From: Sinorhizobium medicae
GTDB taxonomy: Bacteria; Pseudomonadota; Alphaproteobacteria; Rhizobiales; Rhizobiaceae
Length of the DNA stretch: 64,000 bases
Reading direction: 5' to 3'
Assembly: GCF_007827695.1 (NCBI RefSeq)
Contig: NZ_VITA01000001.1
Span: forward strand, 310,001-374,000
A program made the position numbers and the translations under genes. Under the pieces are notes generated by a model. It did not search any database and was not told the DNA's origin. It was given only the letters and a program-made list of their open reading frames with translations. Positions 42,515 to 51,803 of the stretch are shown piece after piece (within the stretch, counting starts at the first letter, position 1; each line of letters begins with the position of its first letter).

Positions 42515-43287
42515 GCGCCGTGCCGCTTCTGAAAGTCAGTGACGTCTCGAAATTCTATGGAAGCCGCATCGGCTGCCGCAACGTCTCCTTCGAACTTTAT
42601 CCGGGCGAAGTGCTCGCCATCGTCGGAGAATCCGGTTCCGGCAAGACCACCCTGCTTTCCTGCCTCTCGACCCGGCTGATGCCCACCTCCGGCGTCGTCG
42701 AGTACCACATGCGCGATGGCCAGTATCGGGACCTCGCGCGCATGAGCGAGGCGGAGCGCCGCTTCCTCATGCGCACCGACTGGGGTTTCGTCCACCAGAA
42801 CCCCGCCGATGGCTTGAGGATGACGGTTTCTGCCGGCGCCAATGTCGGCGAGCGGCTGATGGCGGTCGGCGACCGACACTACGGCAATATCCGCGCGGCG
42901 GCCGGCGACTGGCTGAGGCGCGTGGAAATCGAAGAGGACCGGATCGACGACCAGCCGCGCGCCTTCTCCGGCGGCATGCGCCAGCGCCTGCAGATCGCCC
43001 GTAATCTGGTCACCTCTCCCCGCCTCGTCTTCATGGACGAGCCGACCGGCGGTCTCGACGTCTCCGTACAGGCGCGTCTGCTCGACCTGGTTCGCGGGCT
43101 CGTCCACGATCTCGGCCTGGCGGCGGTGATCGTCACCCATGATCTCGCCGTGGCGCGGCTCCTTTCGCACCGGATGATGGTGATGAAGGACGGCGCCGTC
43201 ATCGAGCAGGGTCTGACCGACCGGGTGCTCGACGATCCGCGAGAGCCCTACACGCAGCTCCTCGTTTCCTCGATTTTGCAGGTCTGA
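42511..43287 (+). CDS. phnK: Phosphonate C-P lyase ATP-binding protein PhnK
   Basis: A 258-residue ABC-type ATPase that docks on the C-P lyase core rather than on a membrane permease. Walker A is GESGSGKTT near residue 38, signature SGGMRQRLQIARNLV near 152 and Walker B LVFMDEPTGGLDVS near 172. ATG 42511 overlaps the phnJ stop; the earlier in-frame start at 42349 lies inside phnJ. Similar to dipeptide/oligopeptide ATPases, but the operon fixes the role. Confidence 0.95.
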   Translation: MSAVPLLKVSDVSKFYGSRIGCRNVSFELYPGEVLAIVGESGSGKTTLLSCLSTRLMPTSGVVEYHMRDGQYRDLARMSEAERRFLMRTDWGFVHQNPADGLRMTVSAGANVGERLMAVGDRHYGNIRAAAGDWLRRVEIEEDRIDDQPRAFSGGMRQRLQIARNLVTSPRLVFMDEPTGGLDVSVQARLLDLVRGLVHDLGLAAVIVTHDLAVARLLSHRMMVMKDGAVIEQGLTDRVLDDPREPYTQLLVSSILQV

Positions 43288-43288
43288 C

Positions 43289-43333
43289 GCATGATCGCGA
43301 AAAGTGAACCCTGGTTTCCGGTCAAGATCATGC
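43289..43333 (+). repeat. Intergenic palindrome between phnK and phnL
   Basis: GCATGATC and GATCATGC form perfect 8-bp ends around AAAGTGAACCCTGGTTTCC. This is a rhizobial RIME-type element in style, different from the AGAGCGGGAT family. It separates phnK from phnL in an operon whose other genes overlap. Confidence 0.7.
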
Positions 43334-43349
43334 GCAAAGGGAAATAACC

Positions 43350-44057
43350 ATGGCTACTCCGCTCGTTGTCTCAGAAGTCGCGAAAAGCTTCACCATGCAC
43401 TTGCGCGACGGCGTCCGCCTGCCGGTGGTCGCGAATGTTTCCTTCTCGGTGAGGGCCGGCGAATGCGTCGTACTCGGCGGCCCCTCCGGCGTCGGCAAGA
43501 GCTCGATCCTCAAGATGCTCTACGGAAATTACGGCGTCGACGAAGGCCAGATCCTGGTCGAACATGACGGCCGGCTGGTCAATCTCGCAACGGCCGAGCC
43601 GCGTACCGTGCTCGAGGTGCGCCGCGCGACGCTCGGCTATGTCAGCCAGTTCCTACGCGTCGTGCCCCGCGTCTGCGCCCTCGATATCGTCGCCGAGCCC
43701 CTGCAGGCGCGCGGTGTCACGGCCGGCGACGCGCGGGAACGCGCGGCCGAACTGCTTTCGAAGCTCAACCTGCCGAAGGAACTCTGGTCGCTGCCGCCGG
43801 CCACCTTCTCGGGCGGTGAGCAGCAGCGCGTCAACATCGCCCGCGGCTTCATCACCGATCACAAGATCCTTCTTCTCGACGAACCGACCGCCTCCCTCGA
43901 TGCGAAGAACCGCGCCGTGGTGGTGGAGATGATCGCCGCGAAAAAGTCGGCGGGAACGGCGCTGATCGGCATTTTCCACGACGAGGAAGTGCGCGAGGCA
44001 GTTGCCGACCGCATCATCGACGTCTCGGAATTCTCGCCGAGGAGATACGCCGCATGA
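43350..44057 (+). CDS. phnL: Phosphonate C-P lyase ATP-binding protein PhnL
   Basis: A 235-residue ABC-type ATPase required for the C-P lyase pathway. Walker [11 protein letters not shown] lies near residue 45, signature [15 protein letters not shown] near 152, and Walker [16 protein letters not shown] near 172. N-terminus [20 protein letters not shown] is typical of PhnL. Stop overlaps the acetyltransferase start by four bases. phnM and phnN, which usually follow, are not in this window. Confidence 0.94.
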   Translation: MATPLVVSEVAKSFTMHLRDGVRLPVVANVSFSVRAGECVVLGGPSGVGKSSILKMLYGNYGVDEGQILVEHDGRLVNLATAEPRTVLEVRRATLGYVSQFLRVVPRVCALDIVAEPLQARGVTAGDARERAAELLSKLNLPKELWSLPPATFSGGEQQRVNIARGFITDHKILLLDEPTASLDAKNRAVVVEMIAAKKSAGTALIGIFHDEEVREAVADRIIDVSEFSPRRYAA

Positions 44058-44668
44058 GCGAGAAACTCGGCCTCGAACCCTGCATCCATCCGACTGCGAG
44101 CGTCGTGAATTCGACGCTTGGCCGCTTCACCGAAATCCGGGAACGCTCGCGACTCGACGAGGTCGAGTTCGCAGACTACTCCTACATCATGCAGGACGGC
44201 TCGATCTGGTGCGCGACGGTCGGCAAATTCGTCAACATCGCCGCCGCCGTGCGCATCAACGCCACCAACCACCCGACCTGGCGAGCGACGCTGCATCATT
44301 TCACCTATCGCGCGCCGATGTACTGGGAGGATGCGGAGCCCGATCACGATCTGTTCGCCTGGCGGCGGCAGAACCGGGTGACAATCGGCCATGACGTCTG
44401 GATCGGCCACGGAGCGACCATTCTGCCGGGAGTGAAGGTCGGCAATGGAGCCGTGATCGGCGCCGGCGCCGTCGTCTCCAAGGACGTGGCGCCCTACACG
44501 ATCGTCGGCGGGGTCCCGGCGAAACTCATCCGCGACCGCTTCACGGCCAGAGTCGGCGAAGCCATGGACCGGCTCGCCTGGTGGGATTGGGACCATGCCA
44601 AGCTGCGCCATGCGCTGGACGATTTCCGGGAGCTGACTGCGGAGGAGTTCTTGGTGCGGTATAGTTAG
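44054..44668 (+). CDS. Hexapeptide-repeat acetyltransferase of the phosphonate operon
   Basis: A 204-residue left-handed beta-helix acyltransferase (DapH/VatD/xenobiotic type). Isoleucine-rich hexads such as [20 protein letters not shown] and [20 protein letters not shown] lie between residues 115 and 160. A loop [20 protein letters not shown] sits in the middle. Versions encoded in phn operons form a distinct subfamily (TIGR03308-like) and are proposed to acetylate aminophosphonates or products, but the substrate is unproven. The start overlaps phnL; it is the last gene of the operon. Confidence 0.9.
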   Translation: MSEKLGLEPCIHPTASVVNSTLGRFTEIRERSRLDEVEFADYSYIMQDGSIWCATVGKFVNIAAAVRINATNHPTWRATLHHFTYRAPMYWEDAEPDHDLFAWRRQNRVTIGHDVWIGHGATILPGVKVGNGAVIGAGAVVSKDVAPYTIVGGVPAKLIRDRFTARVGEAMDRLAWWDWDHAKLRHALDDFRELTAEEFLVRYS

Positions 44669-44710
44669 GCGCCTTGCGTGTGAGGCACACTATCCCGTCG
44701 CCGCAAGTTA

Positions 44711-46429
44711 TCAACCGGCCGCAGCTTCCTTCAAAAACGCGCCTGCAACCCGTGCCACCAGCGCCAGCGAAACTGCGCCGGCGTCCGGATGGCCGATGCT
44801 CTTCTCGGCCAGCGGCCGCGCGCGGCCGAGTTTCGGGGTCAGCGCCGAGGTCGCATCCGCTGCCTCCTGCGCGGCTGTTGCCGCCGCGTTCCAGGCTTCT
44901 ACGAGCGGCCTTCCGGCAGCGGATTCCCTTTCCAGCGTCTCGACGAAGGGCACCAGCGCGTCAACCAGCGTCTTGTCGCCCACACGCGCGCGGCCAAGGC
45001 GCGTCACGCCCTCGAGCGCAAGGCGGGAGCCCTCCACGGTCGCCGCGTCGCTCGCCTTGTCCTCATCGCTGAATGCAATGCTCCAGGAGCGGAGCGCCAG
45101 CCCCCATATCGCACCCGACGTGCCGCCGGCGCGATCGGCCCAGGCGTCGCCCGCGGCAGCCAGAACGCTTGCAGCACCCGCGCCCGCCGCGACTGCCGTC
45201 TGTGCTGCGTCGGATGCGGCAGCCGAGCCGCGGCGCATCCCCTGACCGTGATCGCCGTCTCCCGCAAAAGCGTCGATACGGCCGAGTTCCTCTTCCGCCT
45301 CCTTCAGCGCATCGGCTATATTGCCGATCAGCCGGGCGATGCACTTGCCGCTTGCCTTCGAGGCTTCCGAAGCGGGCGCGAAAGATTGTGGACCGTCTGC
45401 GTCCGCGATCTCATCGGTCGCCGGCTCGGCGGCAATGATCACGCCCTTGCGCAGCACCGGTGCATCCGCGGGCGCACGCCAGAGCGCCTCCAGCTCTTCA
45501 TTCAGCCAGAGAAGGGTGAGCGAGCAGCCCTGCATGTCGAGGCTGGTGACGAATTCCCCGCATTCGGGGTCGACCACCTCAACACACGCCTCCGCCAGTT
45601 CTTTTGCGACCGCCGTCCACAGCACGAAGAGTTCTTCATATTTGGTCGAGCCGAGCCCGTTCAGCACGGCGGCCGCCTTGCTGGCGCCTGCGGGACGTTC
45701 GGCGAGAAGCTTGCCGGTGAGGAGCTTTGCGAGATCGCTTGCCGTCGCAATCGGCTCCTCGCTGACACCCGGCTCCCCATGGATGCCGAGGCCCAGCGCC
45801 ATCTGGCCATCAGGGACCGTGAAGAGCGGCCCGGCGGCGCCCGGAAGCGTGCAGCCGCCGAAGGCGACACCGAAGGAAAAGGTGCGATCATTGGCGTAGC
45901 GCGCGAGCCGTTCCACTTCGTCGAGCGATTTGCCGGCTTCCGCTGCCGCGCCGGCGATCTTGAAGACGACGAGGTCGCCGGCAATCCCGCGGCGTTTGGC
46001 CGAGCTGTCCACGGGTGCGCTCGCCACGTCGTCCGTCACCGGCAGGATGCGCACGTCGATGCCTTCGGAGCGAAGCCGCTCGGCCGCCACCCCGAAATTT
46101 AGAACGTCGCCGGCATAATTGCCGAAGCCGAGAAGTACGCCGCCGCCCTGGTCGGCATGGCGGCAGACGCGAGCTACGGCGGCCGTCGAGGGCGAGGCAA
46201 AGACATCGCCTGCCACCGCCGCGTCGGCCAACCCCGGACCGACATATCCGGCGAAGGCCGGATAGTGCCCCGAGCCGCCGCCGACGACGACGGCGACCTT
46301 GCCCTTCGGCACCTTGGTCGAGCGCACGACGCCGCCCTTCACCAGGCGGACGTTGCGCTGATAGATCGCCGCGAAACCCGCGAGCGCGGTCGTCGCGAAA
46401 TCCTCCGGAGCGTCAAAGATCGTGGTCAT
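44711..46429 (-). CDS. Dihydroxyacetone kinase family protein (DhaK-DhaL fusion)
   Basis: A 572-residue ATP-dependent kinase. The N-terminal DhaK domain has VVVGGGSGHYPAFAGYVG near residue 48 and the substrate-binding histidine in LGIHGEPGVSEEP near 220, which binds ketone substrates covalently. The C-terminal DhaL domain carries the ADP-Mg motif AFAGDGDHGQGMRRGSAAA near 395 and GGTSGAIWGLAL near 440. Classic substrates are dihydroxyacetone and erythrulose; the operon (PdxA2, TctCBA, TIM-barrel isomerase) suggests a C4 ketose or related acid here. Last gene of the minus-strand operon starting at 51720; 16 bases after the isomerase. Confidence 0.92.
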   Translation of the reverse strand: MTTIFDAPEDFATTALAGFAAIYQRNVRLVKGGVVRSTKVPKGKVAVVVGGGSGHYPAFAGYVGPGLADAAVAGDVFASPSTAAVARVCRHADQGGGVLLGFGNYAGDVLNFGVAAERLRSEGIDVRILPVTDDVASAPVDSSAKRRGIAGDLVVFKIAGAAAEAGKSLDEVERLARYANDRTFSFGVAFGGCTLPGAAGPLFTVPDGQMALGLGIHGEPGVSEEPIATASDLAKLLTGKLLAERPAGASKAAAVLNGLGSTKYEELFVLWTAVAKELAEACVEVVDPECGEFVTSLDMQGCSLTLLWLNEELEALWRAPADAPVLRKGVIIAAEPATDEIADADGPQSFAPASEASKASGKCIARLIGNIADALKEAEEELGRIDAFAGDGDHGQGMRRGSAAASDAAQTAVAAGAGAASVLAAAGDAWADRAGGTSGAIWGLALRSWSIAFSDEDKASDAATVEGSRLALEGVTRLGRARVGDKTLVDALVPFVETLERESAAGRPLVEAWNAAATAAQEAADATSALTPKLGRARPLAEKSIGHPDAGAVSLALVARVAGAFLKEAAAG

Positions 46430-46445
46430 CGCTGCAATGTCCCCT

Positions 46446-47387
46446 TCAATGTCCTTCTTGGCGAGGCAGTATGCGCCTCAGATAATCGCGGTTGGCGGCG
46501 CTGACGGAGAGTCCGTCTCCCCCGTAATGCTCGCAGAGGAAGGGGCTGTCGAAGCCATGCGCCAGCGCCATTCTGATCGCCGCCCGATAGTTGATGAGAC
46601 CGAATTCGAGCGGAGCCGGATGGGTGATGATGACGCCCGATGCCGGATCTTCCGTGCGGTTGTAATTCTTGACGTGCCAGTATTTGGCGAAAGGCGCAAC
46701 CTTTGCCATCATTTCCTGCCAATGTTCCACGGGCCGGTGCAGGCGAATGAGATTTCCGAGATCGGCATTGATGCCGACATTGGCCAGGCCGACCTCCTCG
46801 ACGAAGCGAACGGAACTGTCGGCCGTGCCCAGATAGGTGTCCTCATACATCTCCAGCGAGACTTCGACGCCGAGTTCTTCGGCATGGCGTCCGAGTTCGC
46901 GAACGCGCGAGACCGCCAACTGCCAGGTCCCCGCATCGTCGGGGTTCTTCACCCCGTCGACCGTCCAGAACCAGAGCACCTTCTTCTGCGCCTCCGTCAG
47001 CGGGCCGAAGAAGCCGAAGGACACGGAGCCGGCACCTACGGCGGCGGCCGCCTCGATGACCCGGTGTCCATAGGCAAGATATTCCGCGCCATGTTCCGGG
47101 TCTATGAGGCTGCGCCGAGAGGTGGAGATCGCCGTGATATTGAGGCCAAGAGACCGTGAAAGCTTAACGAACTGGTCAAGCCGTTCCGCCGAAAGGTCCG
47201 CCAGCCGTATCCAGCTGTCGGTCGGGTCCAGTTCGGTGAAGCCGGCATCGACGACGTCGGCGAGCGTCGCCGCCCACTCCTCCACCGACTGGTCCTGCAC
47301 CGATCGGCCATCTGGCAAAAGGTTGGGGTACTGGATCATAGCGGCCGCAATCGGCCAGTTATCACGGTTCCATTTGCGCGGCGCCAT
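46446..47387 (-). CDS. Sugar phosphate isomerase/epimerase (xylose isomerase-like TIM barrel)
   Basis: A 313-residue AP-endonuclease-2-like TIM barrel. Metal-binding acidic residues lie in FTELDPTDSW, VSLEMYEDTY, GINADLGNLIRL and a late HYGGDG, with the histidine in KYWHVKNYNRTED. Relatives include hydroxypyruvate isomerase, tagatose epimerases and inosose dehydratase. No signal peptide. It sits between tctA and the DhaK-type kinase gene, so it probably isomerises an intermediate for that kinase. ATG 47387 follows AAGGAGTTCGCC. Confidence 0.88.
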   Translation of the reverse strand: MAPRKWNRDNWPIAAAMIQYPNLLPDGRSVQDQSVEEWAATLADVVDAGFTELDPTDSWIRLADLSAERLDQFVKLSRSLGLNITAISTSRRSLIDPEHGAEYLAYGHRVIEAAAAVGAGSVSFGFFGPLTEAQKKVLWFWTVDGVKNPDDAGTWQLAVSRVRELGRHAEELGVEVSLEMYEDTYLGTADSSVRFVEEVGLANVGINADLGNLIRLHRPVEHWQEMMAKVAPFAKYWHVKNYNRTEDPASGVIITHPAPLEFGLINYRAAIRMALAHGFDSPFLCEHYGGDGLSVSAANRDYLRRILPRQEGH

Positions 47388-47431
47388 GGCGAACTCCTTC
47401 AGATTGGATTTACGTATCGTCGCAGGCCGCG

Positions 47432-48970
47432 TCAGCCTGCCGGACTGCCGTCACCGCCGGGCGCCACCACCTCGTTCTTGCGTTTTCGCACGCTGCCGAT
47501 CAGCAAGAAGGCGAGCGGCGAAAGAAGCAGCGCAAGGGCAACCGCCATCAGGGCGGAGACAAGGCCATTCGACCAGAAGATGTTCAGGCTGCCGCCCGAC
47601 ATCAGCATCGACTGGCGGAAGGCGTCTTCTGCCTTGTCACCGAGCACCATGGCGAGGACCAGCGGCGCCAGCGGATAGTCGAGCTTTTTGAAGACGTAGC
47701 CGAGAAGACCGAAGCCGATCACCATGAAGATGTCCGAAACGGAGTTTGCGACCTGGTAAGCTCCTGAGAAGATGACCGCGACGATGATCGGTCCGATGAT
47801 GGAGAACGGCACACGCAGGATGGAGGCGTAAAGCGGCACCGTCGCGATCACGAGAAAGACAGCGACGACATTGCCGAGATACATGGAGGCGATCAGGCCC
47901 CAGACGAAGTCGGGGCGATCGGTGAAGAGCATCGGACCGGGCGTCAGGCCCCAGATCATCAACCCGCCCATCATCACCGCGGCGGTGGCGGAACCCGGGA
48001 CGCCGAGCGCCAGCATCGGCAGCAGGGCCGAAGTGCCGGCGGAATGGTCGGCCGTCTCGGGCGCGACGATGCCGCGCGGATCGCCCTTGCCGAACATCGA
48101 ATTGTCGCGCGCCGAGCGCCGGGCAACGCCATAGCTCATGAAGGAGGCGGCGGTCGGGCCGGCCGGCGTGATCCCCATCCAGATGCCGATAATCGTCGAG
48201 CGGGCGATCGTCAGCCAATAGCGTGGGATCTCGATCAGCGTCCTGCCGATTTCGGACAGCCGCACCCGCGCCTTGATGCCTTCGAAGCGCAGCCCCTCTT
48301 CCGTCGTCAGCAGAAGTTCGCCGATACCGAAGAGTCCCATGACGGCGATGAGGAAGCTGACGCCCTTGATCAGTTCGGGAATGTCGAAGGTGAGCCTCAG
48401 ATTGCCCGAGATCGTATCCATGCCGACGGAGGCGAGAGCGAAGCCGAGCATCATCGACACGAGCGTCTTGAAAGGCGACTGCGCGCCCATTGAGATGAAG
48501 CTCGCAAAGGCGAGAAAATAAACGGCAAAATATTCCGGCGAGGAGAATTTGAGTGCGAAGTTCGCCACCCAGCCCGAAAGCAGCGTGATCATGACGACCC
48601 CGGCAAGCGCGCCGAGGCCGGCAGAAACGAAGGCGAGTGTGAGCGCCCGGCTCGCATGACCGGCTTTCGCCATTGGATAGCCGTCGAATGTGGTCGCGAC
48701 GGATGAGGGCTCGCCCGGAATGTTGAAGAGGATCGACGTCGTCGAGCCGCCAAAGAGCGCGCCCCAATACATGCAGGACAAGAGGATGATCGCCGAGATG
48801 GGGTCCATGGAGAAGGTGAGCGGCAGGAGCAGCGACACGCCGTTTGGCGCCCCGAGCCCCGGCAGCACCCCGACGAGGATGCCGAGCGTCACGCCGACGA
48901 CCATCAGCAGGATATGGTTCCAGCTGAGGATGTGGCCGAAGCCATCGATCAGGAGACCGATATTTTCCAT
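47432..48970 (-). CDS. tctA: Tripartite tricarboxylate transporter large membrane subunit
   Basis: A 512-residue TctA-family permease. The first signature half is GILVGVLPGLGAPNGVSLLL near residue 30 and [20 protein letters not shown] near 72; the second includes GVARRSARDNSMFGKGDPRG and APETADHSAGTSALLPML near 310. A dozen hydrophobic helices are present. It belongs with the TctB (49005) and TctC (49612) genes upstream in the same operon. It is clearly distinct in sequence from the first TctA (13253), so the two systems likely take different acids. Confidence 0.95.
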   Translation of the reverse strand: MENIGLLIDGFGHILSWNHILLMVVGVTLGILVGVLPGLGAPNGVSLLLPLTFSMDPISAIILLSCMYWGALFGGSTTSILFNIPGEPSSVATTFDGYPMAKAGHASRALTLAFVSAGLGALAGVVMITLLSGWVANFALKFSSPEYFAVYFLAFASFISMGAQSPFKTLVSMMLGFALASVGMDTISGNLRLTFDIPELIKGVSFLIAVMGLFGIGELLLTTEEGLRFEGIKARVRLSEIGRTLIEIPRYWLTIARSTIIGIWMGITPAGPTAASFMSYGVARRSARDNSMFGKGDPRGIVAPETADHSAGTSALLPMLALGVPGSATAAVMMGGLMIWGLTPGPMLFTDRPDFVWGLIASMYLGNVVAVFLVIATVPLYASILRVPFSIIGPIIVAVIFSGAYQVANSVSDIFMVIGFGLLGYVFKKLDYPLAPLVLAMVLGDKAEDAFRQSMLMSGGSLNIFWSNGLVSALMAVALALLLSPLAFLLIGSVRKRKNEVVAPGGDGSPAG

Positions 48971-49004
48971 GTCATTCCTCCCGCAAGCACTGCACCCTTG
49001 CGGG

Positions 49005-49505
49005 TCAGTAAATTCCGAACCAAGCCTCGACCGGTCCCTTCAATAGCGGAACCTGGAAGCCGATCTCGAAAACGATGAAAAAGAAGATCGAGACGCCGAG
49101 TCCCGCCGGCAACGAGATCCACCATTTGTAGCGCCCCTGGAAGAGCATGGTCGCGGCAATGTAGAGCGCCGTTCCGACATAAAGCCCCAGCCACGCGGAA
49201 ACGCCCGCGAAGGCGGCGATCGGCAGCAGGAAGGAGGCGACCACCCTGGTACGGGCGCCGTCGAGGAAGACCTCGCCCGTACCGCGATGCTTGAAGAATG
49301 CGTGCGCGATATTGGCGAGGCTGCCGAGAACGATGAGCAGGCCGATATAGAAAGGGAAATAGCCCGCATCCGGACCCATATCGGTCCAGCCCGCGCCGAT
49401 ATCGAGTGAGCCGTAGCAGACAGCGATCCCAAAGACACCTGTCAGCGCGGCGACGCCAAGTTCCACAGCAAAGCGGCTGATCCCATTCGCACTGTTCTCA
49501 CTCAT
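49005..49505 (-). CDS. tctB: Tripartite tricarboxylate transporter small membrane subunit
   Basis: A 166-residue membrane protein with four hydrophobic segments, beginning RFAVELGVAALTGVFGIAVC near residue 12. It contains the TctB-like MGPDAGYFPFYIGLLIVLGS. Start ATG 49505 has AAAGG eight bases upstream. It precedes tctA by 34 bases. Assignment depends on size, membrane pattern and neighbours. Confidence 0.9.
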   Translation of the reverse strand: MSENSANGISRFAVELGVAALTGVFGIAVCYGSLDIGAGWTDMGPDAGYFPFYIGLLIVLGSLANIAHAFFKHRGTGEVFLDGARTRVVASFLLPIAAFAGVSAWLGLYVGTALYIAATMLFQGRYKWWISLPAGLGVSIFFFIVFEIGFQVPLLKGPVEAWFGIY

Positions 49506-49611
49506 GATCATGACCTTTCCGAGCGGAGAATGGGCGTCCGGCAGGCCGAGGATGGATGCGGTTCTACCCGCATCCTCTTCCCTGGGTCCCAAGCGCCCAT
49601 TGACCGGGTAC

Positions 49612-50598
49612 TTAGTTGGCGAGCCAGCCTTCGCGCTTCAGCACTTCGCCGACCGTCGCGCCATCCTTTTCGATGACGGCTTTGAGTTCGTCGCCCGTCA
49701 CAAAGCCGGGAGACTGCGAGCTGTCGGCAAGATATTTCTCCCATTCCGGCGTCTCGGAGACCTTGCGCAGGACATCCGCATAGAACTGGACGACATCATG
49801 CTCGACGCCGGCCGGCAGCCAGACGGTGCGCGGCATCGCGTAGTTTTCGATCGGAATGCCGGCTTCCTTGCAGGTCGGGATGTCGCTCCAGGCCTTGTCG
49901 CCGGCTACCTTGGCGTCGCTTGCAAACTTTGCGCTCTTGAAGACGCAAAGCGGCTTGATCATGCCGGCCTGCCATTGACCGAGATTCTCGCTCGGATTGT
50001 TGACATTGGCGTCGAGATGCTCGCCCGCAAGCTGAACGGCCGCCTCGCCGCCGCTCTTGAACGGGATGTAGCTGATCTTGGCGCCGATTGCGTCGTTGAT
50101 CATCGAGGTCAGGATCTGGTCGGCGTCCTTGGACTGGCTGCCGCCGATCTTAAGGCCGCCTTCCTTCGCCTTGGCCACGAAATCGGCAGCCGTCGCGTAA
50201 TCCGCCTTGCCGTTGACCCAGAGCACGAACTCGTCGGAAGCGAGTGAAGCGACCGGCGTCAGGTCCTCGGATTTATAAGGCACCTTGGCGCGGACCGGCA
50301 GCAGGTAGGCATTGTTGGTGCCGAAGGCGAGTTTACAGGGATCGCCCTTGTAGCCAGCCGTGTAGACGAAGCCTTCCGCACCGCCGGCGCTGCCCTTGTT
50401 GGTGACGACGACCGGCGCCTTCATCAGCTCGTATTTGCCGATGATCGCCTGGATGGTGCGCGCGAAGATATCGGTGCCGCCGCCGGGACCGGCGGTGACG
50501 ACGAATTCGACCGGACGGTTCGGCTCGAAGGCCGATGCCGGTGCGGCAAGGCCGACAGCGGCCGCTACGACTGCTGCAATGGATACGGATTTTTTCAT
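49612..50598 (-). CDS. tctC: Tripartite tricarboxylate transporter binding protein
   Basis: A 328-residue periplasmic protein with signal peptide MKKSVSIAAVVAAAVGLAAP before ASAFEPNRPVEF. The TctC/Bug-type mature part includes VTAGPGGGTDIFARTIQAII and the NKGSAGGAEGFVYTA loop. ATG 50598 follows GGGAGGACCACAC; codons upstream from 50658 are not used. It delivers the carboxylate to TctBA. Encoded after PdxA2 and before tctB in the operon. Confidence 0.93.
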   Translation of the reverse strand: MKKSVSIAAVVAAAVGLAAPASAFEPNRPVEFVVTAGPGGGTDIFARTIQAIIGKYELMKAPVVVTNKGSAGGAEGFVYTAGYKGDPCKLAFGTNNAYLLPVRAKVPYKSEDLTPVASLASDEFVLWVNGKADYATAADFVAKAKEGGLKIGGSQSKDADQILTSMINDAIGAKISYIPFKSGGEAAVQLAGEHLDANVNNPSENLGQWQAGMIKPLCVFKSAKFASDAKVAGDKAWSDIPTCKEAGIPIENYAMPRTVWLPAGVEHDVVQFYADVLRKVSETPEWEKYLADSSQSPGFVTGDELKAVIEKDGATVGEVLKREGWLAN

Positions 50599-50673
50599 GT
50601 GTGGTCCTCCCGTTGAGTTGGATTGCGGCGCGAGACCTCCCCTCACGCCGGTATTCATCGAAAGCGTGCGAAT

Positions 50674-51720
50674 TCAGGCAGCCGCCGGAAGCGCCCGCTT
50701 TTTCTTCGCCATTCGAGCGGCGAGCAGGATCGCCTCGCGAGTGGCGCCGATATCGGCGATGCCCTTGCCGGCGATGTCGTAAGCCGTGCCATGCGCAGGC
50801 GTGCAGAGCGGGAACGCCAGCCCGCCCATCATCGTCACGCCCTTGTCGAAACCGATGATCTTCATGGCGATCTGACCCTGGTCGTGATACATGGTCATCA
50901 CGGCATTGAAGCCTTCCTTCAGCGCCCTGAGGAAGACCGTGTCAGCCGGGAACGGCCCCTCGACATTGAATCCGAGGGCCCTGGCCTTCTCGACCGCCGG
51001 CTCGATGATGTCGATCTCTTCCATGCCGAAGCTGCCGCCGTCGCCGGCATGCGGATTGAGCCCCGCAACCGCAATTCTCGCTTCCTCGTAGCCGGCATCC
51101 TTGAGGCAGGCCTGCGTCAGATTGATTTCGGCGAGGATCGCATCCACCGACAGGTGGGCTGCCACATCCTTGAGCGGGATATGCGAGGTCACCCGCGCGT
51201 TCCAAACCTTCTCGAGAACGTTGAATTCACGAACTTTTCCGGTGAAGGAAAGCACGTCGGCGACGAAGCGGATCTCGTCGTCATAGCCTGGATAGGCAAA
51301 GCGCATCGCCTTCTTGTTGAAGGGTGTGAAGCAGACGGCTTCGGCCTTGCCGGCATGGGCGAGTTCGAGCGCCGTGCGGAAATTTCGCGTGGCGAAGGTG
51401 CCGCCGGCAAGCGTCGCCTCTCCGCGCACTACATCGGCCGGATCGAGATGGGCGAGATCCACGAAGACGTGGCGCGCCGTGCCGGACCTGTCAAGCGAAT
51501 CGAGTGAAACCGATTCCAGATCCAGCGTGACGCCGGCCACCCGGGCGCCCTCATCAAGGATGCGGCGATCGCCGATGGCAATGATATGCACCGCCTCGCG
51601 GATGTCGGAAAGGGCAAGCAGCCGCGCCGTCAGCTCCGGGCTGATCCCGGCGGGGTCGCCCATCGCCAGCGCAATCACGGTGCGCCGCTCCTCCGTTCCG
51701 TCCGCTCCTGGTGTCGTCAT
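50674..51720 (-). CDS. PdxA-family dehydrogenase (PdxA2-like, 4-phospho-sugar-acid oxidation)
   Basis: A 348-residue PdxA-fold NAD-dependent oxidative decarboxylase. The start has IALAMGDPAGISPELTARLL; metal-binding histidines lie in TSHIPLKDV near residue 183, MYHDQGQIAMK near 280 and PAHGTAYDIAGKG near 305. PdxA itself makes vitamin B6 precursors, but catabolic PdxA2 paralogues convert 4-phosphothreonate or 4-phosphoerythronate to dihydroxyacetone phosphate. Presence with a transporter and a kinase supports the catabolic type. It opens the minus-strand operon and is divergent from the GntR gene, with a palindromic site between. Confidence 0.92.
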   Translation of the reverse strand: MTTPGADGTEERRTVIALAMGDPAGISPELTARLLALSDIREAVHIIAIGDRRILDEGARVAGVTLDLESVSLDSLDRSGTARHVFVDLAHLDPADVVRGEATLAGGTFATRNFRTALELAHAGKAEAVCFTPFNKKAMRFAYPGYDDEIRFVADVLSFTGKVREFNVLEKVWNARVTSHIPLKDVAAHLSVDAILAEINLTQACLKDAGYEEARIAVAGLNPHAGDGGSFGMEEIDIIEPAVEKARALGFNVEGPFPADTVFLRALKEGFNAVMTMYHDQGQIAMKIIGFDKGVTMMGGLAFPLCTPAHGTAYDIAGKGIADIGATREAILLAARMAKKKRALPAAA

Positions 51721-51772
51721 CGAGATGCCCTCCGCTTTCCGTGCTTTAACGTCTCATACGTCATTCAAAATT

Positions 51773-51803
51773 CTGCATCAAGTCTTTTGTATTTTGTATG
51801 CAG
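51773..51803 (+). promoter_or_regulatory. Candidate GntR operator between pdxA2-like gene and regulator
   Basis: CTGCAT (51773-51778) and ATGCAG (51798-51803) are inverted arms around an AT-rich centre that contains a repeated TTTTGTAT/TTTTGTAT block. It lies 52 bases from the pdxA2-like start and 115 bases from the GntR start, in the only AT-rich part of the gap. Candidate target of the divergent GntR regulator. Confidence 0.45.

Noticed and set aside
50674-51720. Standard vitamin B6 biosynthesis gene pdxA
   Set aside because: The protein is in the PdxA family, but the operon has a carboxylate importer, a kinase and an FCD-GntR regulator and no B6 or ksgA neighbours, which fits the catabolic PdxA2 type better.
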